From Oxyruncus cristatus (taxonomy: Eukaryota; Chordata; Aves; Passeriformes; Cotingidae), in NCBI GenBank assembly GCA_013399855.1, contig VXAY01001000.1, positions 1 through 64,000 of the forward strand: a DNA stretch of 64,000 bases. Reading direction: 5' to 3'. Shown one piece after another: positions 24,101 through 36,100 of this stretch. The position numbers and the translations under genes were made by a program. Positions within the stretch are counted from its first letter, which is position 1. Every line of letters begins with the position of its first letter. The notes beneath the pieces were generated by a model. It worked only from the letters and a program-made list of their open reading frames with translations. It was not told the DNA's origin and searched no databases.

Positions 24101-27100
24101 GAAAATGGGAAGAGATGGGGCTTGTCTCCTAGAACACTTCTTTTCTCTTTGCCAGGTTCTGATACGTGAAAGTTCAGTCTGCTAATGCTGTTTAAATCCT
24201 CTGCAGGAGAAAGGTTGGCTTCCTTCTACTTCTGTAAGAAACTGTAAGGCAGTTTATGGCTGAGCTGAGCAGAAGGCATTTCATTGACATGTGAACGAGG
24301 AGGATGGCAATGTCTATATTTTCATCTCCACTCCTTGTTTTATGATGTGGTGTCTTGGAAGGAGAGCTGCTCCCTGTTTCTTAGTACTTTTTTTCCCCAC
24401 CTGAGAGCAGTTGTTGTGCAGAGAGCTTGCTTTGTCTAGGACTGCCACAAAACCACAAACAGTATTTCTGGAATGAGCAGGGGAAGGTCTAGTCAGTGGC
24501 CTGTCTTGGGAATGCTCTGTATTAAAGCTGAAGAGCAGACCAGCACTTATTTGGGAGCTATAGAAGTTTTTACATTAATAGTAGATAAGTTCGACATTAA
24601 GCAAAGGCACCAAGTAAAAAGTTTAAAAGGGAATTTAAGGCTTAGGAGAGCAATGCAGTGTTTCTTGGTTGACAGACCTGAAGTAATAAATTAAAGGGGA
24701 TAGATTGCCTGGAGTGTTCTGACAAGCATTAATGGCACTCCTCTAACGAAGCTCAGGCTGGTGCACCAACAGTTCAGAAGATCTCATTTTTGTGTAAGCT
24801 GTGGCATAGGGGTGTTAAATTGTGAAGTTACATTTTACCACAAAAATAGCAAATTATTTACATGTTATTTATATATAACTATAGTGCAGTGCAGTCTTGC
24901 CACCATTGTTTGTTTTTGCTGACAAGTCTGATGGTTTGTTGCCCAACAACTCAGACAGGTTTTTCTTTGTCTCCTTTTAATTCTCTGTGAGGTATTGTTG
25001 TATGTTTGAAACATTTCCCTCACTAGATTAGTTAGATATGCAGTGATGCTTCCTAAGTTGTAAGAATCTGGGAGTGACTGATCTGCTGCTGTTTAAGTTC
25101 AAGTGAGGTGGAGGATCCTGCACTGCAGCTGAAGGCACAGCAGTTTTTTTGATTCAGCAGAACAATTCCTGTAGCAGAAGCTGCCCCTTGTGACTAATGC
25201 AGGCTTGGGATATTTATAGATGTGCCTATCCACAGCCCTCTTCACTCCAGCAGGCAGTCACCCAAATACAAAAGTCTTCTGGAATTAAAGTAAAAAATTA
25301 AAATGAGTCCAACAGTTTGGGTCTGACAGCACAGTGGAATGCAGGAACACATTGGGTAATAAAATGCTTTCCTTGCAAGGGGGAATGCAACTTTGGAAGC
25401 TGTGGCTAGATGCACGGTAAATGAGGAGTTCTTGCTATGTTGTGTAGTCAAAATGTTATGTTTTCTGTCCAAAATTCGTGCACTACAATTTCTGGTGTTT
25501 GCATTGTTGTTCCAGTCTAAGTGGTTGTCGTCTTTGCATCTTTGTTGCTCCTGCCCTTGGCCCGGTAGGAGAGGAGAATCAGTGTCTGTAGAGGACCTAC
25601 TGTAAACTCTGGTTTGTGGAAGTTTGTGTGTGCTGCAGTACTGCCACTTTCATGGCAGAAAAATGGATGTATTCTATTTTTGTTTCCCCTTCTAGGTGAG
25701 AGTGCTGGTATCTAGCTAGGAGGCATCTTGGAGCTAGTTATTTTTAGAGTAATAAGGCATTTCTTCTTTGCAAATGTCATTGTATTTCTCTTGCTGGTAT
25801 TTCATGACAAATCCTTGTAGACTTGGTTCTAAAACTGAGATGGTAAACTAATTCCAAATAAAATACAGAAAATTACAGCTCTACTGAATCCTGTAAGAAT
25901 ATTTTAATCTTGGTAACAGATGCTTCAAAAAACGAAATAAGAACATTATACAGAGTCTAAAGGGCACAGTATGAGAACCAGTTTTTTTAAAAGTTTCATT
26001 TCTGCCATGTTCACTGCACATGAGGGGTTTTGTTGTTTTGGGGGTTTTATTTTTGTTTGTTTGGTTTTGTTTAGAAGAAATGGAACTTGTATGCAGCTTC
26101 TACTTTGTATGTATAAATATACTGTCTTCAGAGTACAGGACTCAAAAGTATAGCAAATTAGTGGATTTTTGCAAAAGGACTTTAGTTGACTGTCCTCAGT
26201 TTAACAACTCTGCATGGTGAAGGATTTCTTGCTTTCAGGCAAACAATGTGAACTGAACTTTCATGGTTGTTAAGTTCTAACACATTGAAATGTCATTGGT
26301 TTCAGATTATTATCTAAAACTAGTTTCAGGTATTGAGTCCACACCAAAATAGCCAACAACAAATAAAACAAAAAACCTGAGCAAAACAAACAACAAAACC
26401 AACCAGAGCAGCTTTGTGCCACTCTTTTGATCAGTGATTCATGCCCCTTTCCACCAAGGCCGTAAGAGAGCACTGCTCTGGGCTCTGAAGTTTTGCACTC
26501 TGCCAGTGCTAACAGAAAAGCTGTAGATGAAGTTTTAAAGCTTTTCCAATTTCTTGCTGGGCTTCATTGTTCTGGACAGCTTTTATAAAGTCATTCAACT
26601 GCCCCTGCAGTAAGACCTCAGTAGGACTGAGCATCATTGTCGTAAAACCGGAGGGTTTAAGGCGGAGGTTTGACATATCAAAATTCTTTGTGTGCTGTCC
26701 CATTTTCTGATGGAAGCCTTGTCACCTGCCTGGACACACATCCACCTCTGGCACTGTGAGCCTGTGTCCTGGTCAAGAGCAGTGTGTGGCTTACATGGTC
26801 AGAGGCTGCCGTGTTGGACACCTCTTTGTTGCCATGGGTGGCACCTGGTTTTCGTCAGCTTGTGTTCCATGCACGAGGAATCCACAGTGAGGCACGTGTG
26901 CTCCTGCCAGCTCAGTGTGTTTATGACCACGTTGAGCACTGTCTGCTTTGCTCACATGAATAAAATGCAGCTCAGGTGATGTGACGTGGAAGAGGTGCAG
27001 CCTGTGGGGCCCCTCAGTGGCTCTTTGTCAAACTCTGTGTCCTGTCCTGGCCCAAAGGACTGAGATCTGGTCACATCCCTTGCTTTTCACTGTTCCTATA

Positions 27101-30100
27101 TTGGTGTAAATGCCTCAGATAAATGCTTTCAGGGTAATCCTTTTAAGCGAAGCTGCATAAGCATTGATCTTGGAAGTTCATCATTAGTTGGGAAATTGAG
27201 TAGGCTGAAAAAAATGGGAATGCATTTCTGTATTCAGTCTTGTGACAATGGAAATGATTGACTTGGTGTTATAAATAAAGTTGATTGATTGTGCTAAGGA
27301 AACCATGGACAGTGTACCAGAGGATCACTGTGTCTTACAGGATGGTGATGGGCAAGGAAATGAAAGCTGAAGGGATTTTCTTAGTGAGTAGCAAGCTATG
27401 CCTTACTTTGTCAGTGTGTTGGGTTTTTTGAGTTTTGGCAGAAGAGAACAGGTTTTTCTTGCCTTGAGAACTCTGTTGGAGCAGCTTGATATGTAGATAG
27501 CTTGCAGTCTGACTTGTATCTCACATGCACCTTGTTATTTCCCCCCTCCCCAAACCAGATTATTTGGATAGACACAGACAAACTGAGGAAGAACTTTATC
27601 TCCTTTTTTTTGGTCAAAGCAATATAGTTTTAGGTGAAAGGAGGATTTTGTCTCGAGCGACTAAAGTCACAATGTCTCCAGGAATCAGATATCTGAATGT
27701 TATGACTGTTAAAACCCACAGAGATAGAAAAGCTCCTACATGTTTTTAGTGGCAGAAGCAGCCTGTGGTGGGTATTAGGGCTCTGTATCTTTTTCTAGAC
27801 TGTAGTGAGTGTACCTTACAAACATTGGTGATTTAATGTTAGACTGCTTAGCTGCATATATTGCAAATGGTGTAGTACAGCAGCAAAGACCTTAGTGCAG
27901 GTTCAAGTCCTAGTTGCTTTGAGTTGTCTATATGAATTATATTTACAGCAGTGACCCAAATTGGCATACGTTCTGTTTTAATACAGGAAATGTCAGAATA
28001 TGTCCATTGTACAAAACAAAGTAATTATTTTTATGTAAGTTTTCAGAGAGTGTTTTTTCCCCCTAATATTTAGAATTAAGGAGGATCCATTCTCAAACTT
28101 TGAGTAATTTGACTCATCATATGACCCTGGGCAAGTTATTCATCCACCTTGAGCTTCAGTTTTCCTGGTGGGAATCTTAAGTATTAACAATGACAAATTT
28201 GCTGAAAGCCATATTTGTGATTGAGTTGAGGCCTCCTTGCTCTCTTTTGTTTTGCCTTTTTACAAAAAAGTAAATTACCATTATTCTTTCAAGTTGGTAT
28301 TTGAAAATTCTCTCCAGATCTGCTACTCCAAGCTGGAGACCTGATGTTCAAATTAAGAGATTTCAAGTTCCAGCCTCCTCTCTAAATGTACACCTCACCT
28401 CATCCTACTTGGTCTTCTGCTGATCTTACTACTCTGCTGCTATTTCCATGAGCCATCTAGATCTCAGTCTCCAGGGAAGCTGCAGTCTGTCCCACAGATA
28501 AAAATAAGACTTTGCTGCTACCTATGCAAGCATTAAACAAATAGCAGGGTTTATTTGCTGTTACCTATGCAAGCATTAAACAGATGGTGTTCTTTGGTTT
28601 TTTTCCCCAAAGATCAGCTAACTGTAGACTGTTTAAAAAAATAGCAGTAATTAACTGTGAACCAGTCCTTCTGTCCTTAAATCAAAGAATGCTGTTGCCC
28701 AGGCAAGTGAGTAAAATTCTTCTGATAATTTATGCTGGCCCTACATACAACCTTTTGCTTGAGTGCTGAGACCTTGAGGTTTCCCCTGTTTTTTCTTGGA
28801 TGAGAGAGTTTTCCCCAGGGGTTAGTGGACTGCCTTGTGAAAACTGCAGGTAATATTCAAAGAACCATCCTTGTCTTGAGGTTTGTTTAACGAGCTGCTT
28901 TTCTGCCATCTAAGAGAGCTGTTGTTCAGTGGCCTACGCCTCAGAGGGGTGACTCTTGGTGGGAATTCCTCTCGTGTGTCCTGCTGAGATTGTACCAAAG
29001 GTCGGGAGCTGATGTGGTTTTCCCCTCTTTAAACACTGCGCTGTCAGAAGAGCGTCTCTGCCCTACAGATTTGTCTGCGTTGGTGTAGCGCTCCAGCACC
29101 AGCAAAGCACAACTTTTTTAGCAGAATGCACCCGAGGGAAGGAAAAGTTTACAGTCACCTTTGATTTGTGCATGAATTGTGTGTTCAGATGCTTTTGAGG
29201 TCAATAGAAAGAACTTTCTCTTTGGAAGAACGCTGGCAGGAAAAGAGGAGTTGAACAAAGGCGCTTGGGCTCTGGCTGTAAAACTGTTGCTGTAGCCACT
29301 GGTCGCTTCTAGGTGGCACCACGAGAAAAAGAATCTGCATTCACCAGCTGTGAAAAACCAACTGTTGAGCTGGTTGGGGCTCCGGTGGTCGGAGTGCAGA
29401 GAGGAGCAGCTGGCAAATACTTCAGGAGAAAAGAGGAAAGGAATAAACATGCTCTGCTGGGATAGAACTGGCTGAACTCTGGGTTGCATTTTCCGCAAGT
29501 GTGAAGCAACGGTCGCTAAGTGACAAATTGGTTTTGCTTTCGTGCCAGAAGTGTGATTGTGTACAAAATTTATATACATAGTTCTTCTCTAAAAGTTATA
29601 ATTGCAAGAGAATCACTCTTTTTCTCTAAATATTTAAATGTGGGACTGCTTTATAAAACAGTCTCACTGAGCAATTATACTGTGTCTGCATGGGTCAAAT
29701 AAAATACAGGTTTTTATTCACATCTAAAATTTGATTCTGAACATTCTTCAATATTTTTCTCATTTTGAATAGGAAAAATCATAACACATTCCAGTTCATA
29801 GCCATTTTTCACCTTTTTTTTTTCTTCTTTGAGTATATGGCAGCTTTTAGTTTTGTCTGAAGGAGGGCGTCTAGGTTTGAAGTAGTGCATGTTTTTGAAA
29901 GTTTTCCCAAAGAGCAAGGAAGTCATGTCATGTGCTGACTTGAAAAACAGAATGTTATCAAAGCAAAGCTTGCAATATTTTTTTTCTTTTTTTTCTGAAA
30001 TGTCTTATTGAGAGCTAGACAGTGTCCTGGTGAGACATAAAAATTCAAATCTATGAAACATAGAAATACATAATTAAAATATTCCCTTTTTTTTTTTTCT

Positions 30101-33100
30101 TTCAGCAGCTCCATGAGACTGTGAAAAGAAAGCTTGACAGTGCTGCTTCCCCTCAGAACGGAGACCAGCAGAATGGCTATGGAGATGTATTTTCTGTGTC
30201 CAAGAAGCTGCGTCGTGATGACGGTCTTGGAGTGAGTGGTTCTTCCAATGGAATGCCCCCCGTGTCTCCACTCCATCATCTTGACAAGAAATCTGGCAAC
30301 GGAGATACCTTACAACTTAATGGGAAACATCCCATGGGGCTGGATGGCATCAGCAAGAAGTGTCTTCCAGATTCCAGCCTGCAGATGAATGGAGGTGGTG
30401 ATGCTGATGATTCATTTCCTCTGAGTTTGAACAAGGAGTTGAAGCAGGAGCCCGTAGATGATCTTCCCTGTATGATTGCTGGAGCAGGGGGTTCTATATC
30501 TCAGAATAACTTGATGCCTGATCTAAATCTAAATGAGCAGGAATGGAAGGAACTTATTGAGGAGCTTAATAGATCAGTGCCCGATGAAGACATGAAGGAT
30601 CTCTTTAATGATGACTTTGAAGACAAAAAAGAGGCAGATTCTTCAAATTCAGCTGCACAGACTCCATTGCCACAAGATATTAACATAAAGACTGAGTTTT
30701 CCCCAGCACCCTTTGAACAAGAGCAGCTGGGATCTCCCCAGGTTAGATCCACTTCTTCAGGTTCAGCATTTATTGGTGCTGCTTCTGTACCCGTAAGTGC
30801 CGCTTCTCCAGCGGTCGGTAGTTCTCAGGCTATGTTCCAGCCTTCCAGTCAGTCAATGACTGAAAATCCTAATCAGCCCATGATGCAGGCATCAAACCAC
30901 TCTCAGAACGTCCAGAGGCCTCTCCCCAACGTGTTGTTACCTGGGAAGGGTCCAGGAAGTGCCAAAGAAATGTCTTCTGCTCATCAACTTCAGCAGATTG
31001 CTGCCAAGCAGAAGAGAGATCAGATGTTGCAGAACCAGCAACAAGCTTCCCAAGTCCACCAAACAAATCAGATGTCTACGTGGCCACAGTCTGGGCCTTC
31101 CCATAGTCCTCTGGCTGTCCCATATACCATGGAAAATCCCACTAGCCCATCGGTTTATCAGCCAGACTTCAACAATCAGAAACTCATGATGCCTAATTTG
31201 GGAAATAAAAGCTCGCCGAGGGCTGGAGGCAATTACCACATGAACATTTTGGGTCATCAGCAAAACAGCTTGAACCAGAACCCTGTGAACACTCAGGGCT
31301 CTGTGCTGGACTATGGGAACACCAAGCCTCTTTCCCATTACAAAGCAGAGTGTGAGCAGGGGGTCGCAGTCCCTGGGCAGAACAAGACCCCCATACTGGC
31401 CTACATCCAGCAGCGCCAGCAGGCACCGCTGTCCCACGTGAGCGACGACCAAAATGGGATGATCCTATTGAAATCCAAGCCTGGAAACATTGCCTACCGA
31501 CTGCCACACAATCAGGTGAATGTCCTGGAGTTTGTTACCTTTGTTCAGTAGCAGATTTAAGGTTGTTGGATAGGTAAGGCACGAAATACTTGGTATGGTT
31601 TCAGATGTTTTCATTGATTTTTAAAGAGGAAAACCATAATACACAATAAGCTGAGACAAGAATGATGAAGTCTGTTTTCCATGGGGGAAAGTTTTTAATG
31701 CTGGGTTCTAGGTCACGTGATAACATATGATTTCCAGCTTAATATACTTTGTGGGCAACAAATTATGTTGTGCTTCAGAGAAGTTACTACTTACAAAGAT
31801 AAATAGATACTTTGTAAACTTTTGACTAAAATAACTCATTTGAAACTGTAGTGTTGAACAGTGTTCTCAAAGAAGCTTTGATTTCTTTACCTTGTTTTTA
31901 GTCCCTACTTGTGTCAGAGTTGGCTTGCTATAAAAAGACCTGCTTTTGAAGAGAGGTGGAAGTGGGGGCTGCATTCCTGATTTCTTGGGTGTTCCTTGGG
32001 GCTTTTCAATTCTAAGAATTTGTTATTGTTTAAGTCTCTGGGGATTGGGGAAGCATGGGATAGGAGAGAAATATGTAATTAAGAATGAATAATAGTAATA
32101 TTTGTCTGCTTCAAGCATATGCTTCAGGTTTTCCTGTAAATGAAAAATCCAGATGGTGCTTCTTTGCCTTGTATATAACTGATACTACAGGTATGCTGCA
32201 GGTGAAAATTTATGTAGTGGGTGGAAGTATAAATTCATTGGGATTCTGTAACGTGTTCCTGCAATGCACACACAAGAGGGCTTGTTGAGAAAAAAGGTCT
32301 TTTTTACAAGGATTAAAGCTCCTCCAGCAAAAGCTGTTGGAGATCCAACTCTAGTCATATGTTCTCTCAGCAAAACAAAAAAACTGTGAAAAAGATCTGA
32401 TTAGTCTGTGATAAAGACCACACTGATATACAAATAAAAACTTGAGATCAATGTGTTGTTCATAAATCACAAAAAATGACTCTCTTTAAAAGCTGGCAGA
32501 AGTAACAGTCTCAACAACATTTTGATGGAAGAAGAAGAAGGGTGGAGACGATTGTGTGCCACATCTCCCCCTCACTGGAAAACATGAGGGTGACCTTGAA
32601 TCTAGACTGCCACACTTGCACCAAATTAACAGAAATACTGCTGAAAGCTTCTGGAGAATTTCTCAGAAGCTTGAACATAGAACAACTTAGCACAGCATTA
32701 CTTATATTTGGCTCATGATTTCTTATGGAACGGCAGAGTGAGAACCAACAGCCGAACCCACCAGCTGAATTCTGAACTTGAACATAGTATTTATGTGTGT
32801 AATTAGAGGTGAGGCTGAACTGTGCTTAAAGATGATGAAAATTGTCAAGTTTCGAATGGATTTGCGGGTACAAAGAGGACAGTACCGGATCTTGAATGAT
32901 AATCATTCCATGTTATTTTTGCTTCTCCCAAGTTCCAGCCTCAAAAAAAAAATAGCAGACTTAATGAAAAATTAATGATATCAGGCCTGTCTCTAGTAGT
33001 ATTTTTCTCTAGGGAATATAGTGATGGTTTGATTGCTGAAAAAATATGTTAAGACCCATTTTGAGGAGTGAAAGCCTTCCCCCCTTTACCTGCAAATAGT

Positions 33101-36100
33101 AAATGGTCTGATACTAAAAACCAGCAACTTTGGGAGGGGCAACAAACACCTATTGAGTTAGATGTTGACAGAAGAGGCAGGATTTAAATAAATGCTTTAT
33201 ATAATGAAAGTTTAAAATTTACTGTTTGAAAAGCTGCTACTAAAGTAGACTGAAACTGGTGTTTTTAAAGTACCTGGCTGAGCAGAAGCACACAGAGCTA
33301 CACTCACCTGTCTGATCTGGAATTTGGGGAGTAATTGGTAACCCTAATTTGAGACTGAAGTTAAAACCTCTATTCCTAAATGTTACGGAGCTTCAGACTG
33401 TAACTCTGAGCTGTCAGTTCTGTGTCTGGCACTGTATAGATGGGTGTTTGGCTGTCTTTAATTAGCTGAACTTCCATAAGAAGCTTCACAAGTGGAGAAG
33501 CTATTGCATTTCTGTAACTCCGTCACTTTTCCTGTATTCCGCAGGATCAAACCCCTTCTCCTAACGTTCCTCGCGTTCCCGTCTCTGTCCCGGGCCCTGG
33601 TGTGGGTGCCCAGGCTCCAAACGTCTCCATGGCAGGTAACCACAGCAACTCAGCTTATCTCAACAATCAGCAGCAAGCAGCAGTGATGAAGCAACACCAA
33701 ATGCTGATGGACCAGCAGAAGCAGAGAGAGCAGCAACAAAAGCACCTGCTCATGGAGCAACAGAAGCAGCAATTCCTCATGGAACAGAGGCAGCAGCATC
33801 TGCTGGCAGAACAGGTGAGAGGGGCCAGCAGCCTTGTTTTTTAATTTGTGCTGATTTGCTTTGGTGCATGAAACAGCATTTGATGTTTTGGAATCAGAGA
33901 ATGGTTTGGGTTGAAAGGACCTTGAAGATCATCCAGTTCCAAAGCCCCTGCCATGGGCAGGGACACCTTCCATAGACCAGGTTGCTCCAAGCCCCATTCA
34001 GCCTGGCCTTGAAACACTTCCAGGAATGGGGCAGCCCCAGCTTCTCTAGGCAACCTGTGCCAGTGCCTCACCACTCTTACAATAACTCCTTTCTTCCTGA
34101 TATCTAATCTAAATTTAACCTCCTTCACTGAAGGCCATTCCTCCTTGTCCTGTCACTACATGCCCTTGTGAAAAGTCCCTCTCCAGCCTTCTTGTAAGCC
34201 CCCTTTAGGTACTGGAACGTGCTCTAAGTTCTGCCTCCATCAGCTGTCCTTCAGAAGCTTAGAGAAAGAAGAACATGATACAGTCTTCTCTGGACTGAAA
34301 ATGTGTGAAAGCCCATTTTGTGGGAAGGTTGTAGTAGAATCTGTAGGCTTTTTTATCACTTGGAAACATCCATTAAAATAGAGGACTCAGGTGAATGAGA
34401 AAAGCCCCTTCAGTTCTGGAGCCAGTGTAGATAAAACATAGTAATGTGGTTGACAGTGTTTTGTAGAAAATTGAGCGTATGAGTGAGTATGAGTGTTGCT
34501 AGAGGTATGTTTTTGAGATTTGGGTTAAAACAATTTGAACTAGGGGAATACTGTGGTGGAATTACATTATCAAAGACTAAAAGACATAGAATGCCCAAAT
34601 CATCAATATAATCATATTTTCTGTACAATATCTGTGATCTATGAACTTAGAATACTTTTTAGTAAATCCTCCAGTCTTTGCTGACTTTTGTGTTAATTTC
34701 AAATGTCAAGGATGACTAATCATTACTCTCCCAAAATGTTAACAAACAAGTATTCCTTGAGAGCAGGTGGGGAGAAAGGAAATATGGGGTGTGACGTCCT
34801 GCTTGTGCTTCTGCATCACTGGTGGATGGTTAAGAGCTCTTTCAGAGCCCTTAGAGCTGTGGTCCAGTAGTTTTCCGTAGGTCAGTAATGGACCTGACTG
34901 GTGTCAGACCTCTCTGAACAGCGGGGTGGTGTAGTAACAGGGTGGTCAGTAGCAAATCCCTCAAACAGAGGGATGAAATATTTTTTTTCCTACCTTTTTT
35001 GCCTCTGCTTGGCCAGCACATGTTGCTGCAGTAAATATCAGTGTTATGAAAGTACTTCATTCGTGCCCTAGTTATGGTAACTACAACTAACTTCTGTATC
35101 TTTGTACAGTGATGCTGGGACTTTGGTCCCAAATAAGGAGCAGCTTTGCTTCGGAGCCTTAGATACTGCATTTGCCACATTTATTGGCATTGTGTTGCCC
35201 AGTCAAGCTAGATCTCATTAGCACTCCAATTTGATATTTATTTCTTTGGATAAACATGATACTGGATGTAGTTTTACAGAAAGATTGCTGAATCTGTTGA
35301 TCTCTATTTACAGGAGGGTTGTAGTTTCAGGTAGCTTCAGTGCCGTTCCCTACCACTCTCTAAAGCCATCTTTGCATTTGGTATTCTGCATTTTTTTTTT
35401 CCCAAGCCAGCTTCTGCAGCTCTTGGTTTCTCTCAGACCTATGGCATCTCTTGTTGGCTTCTGTGGTCAGCCTCTTTCAGGTCTGACAGGTCCTACAAGC
35501 AGCAGGTCCTCTCTGTCAGGCAGCCTGCCCTCCTCATTCTTCTGCATGTCTCAACAGCTTCGGAGCTGCAGACGTTTCGCCAGGGCGGCAGCGATGTGTA
35601 TCTTGCCCTTTTTTTAAACGCACCAGTCTCTTCTCTAAAGCCTTCTTGCTTGTATCTTTTACCCCAGTACTCTTGGAAGGGAATTCTGCCCCCTTCTGTG
35701 CTCTGTGTAACATTTTGGATGAGAAGGTGGTTGTACATTGTATCACTAGTTGATGACCTCAGAATTTCGGTCTGGCTGAGGGTGCCCTGCGGAAGAAGAG
35801 CCGGAAAACTGTACCTGATAGGTTCTATTTTGTAACAGAAGCCATCTGGCTGTAACCCTGTCAGTATCCGAGAGTACTATTAGTGCATCCAGATTCCCCT
35901 CAAGACTTTAAATTTCGTTTTTCCCAAAAGTTCTTAACAGAAAATTTGTTCGGTTTATTTTTCAAGTGTTTTTTATCATAAAATAGGTATGGGTTGAATG
36001 TCCTTTTAAAGAGGCACGGTTGTTTTGTGACATGAGTTGGCTTTGTTTCAGTTGGTTTATGCATTGTTAAGAAAGTGATTTCAAACAATAATTACAAAAC

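Larger units (their letters stand above)
21173..30105 (+). other. MAML1: MAML1 intron 1
   Basis: An 8.9 kb intron, mostly unique AT-rich DNA. It contains two fragments resembling MIR SINEs (27868-27935 and 28105-28190), a 43-base tandem duplication (28511-28582), and an unidentified minus-strand open frame of 64 codons at 26509-26703. No RNA gene was recognised. Confidence 0.7.

Noticed and set aside
30501..31507. Several minus-strand frames opposite MAML1 exon 2
   Set aside because: They are shadows of the coding exon without independent similarity.
35231..35746. Plus and minus frames of 70-128 codons in MAML1 intron 3
   Set aside because: No recognisable domain on either strand and low-complexity pyrimidine-rich composition.
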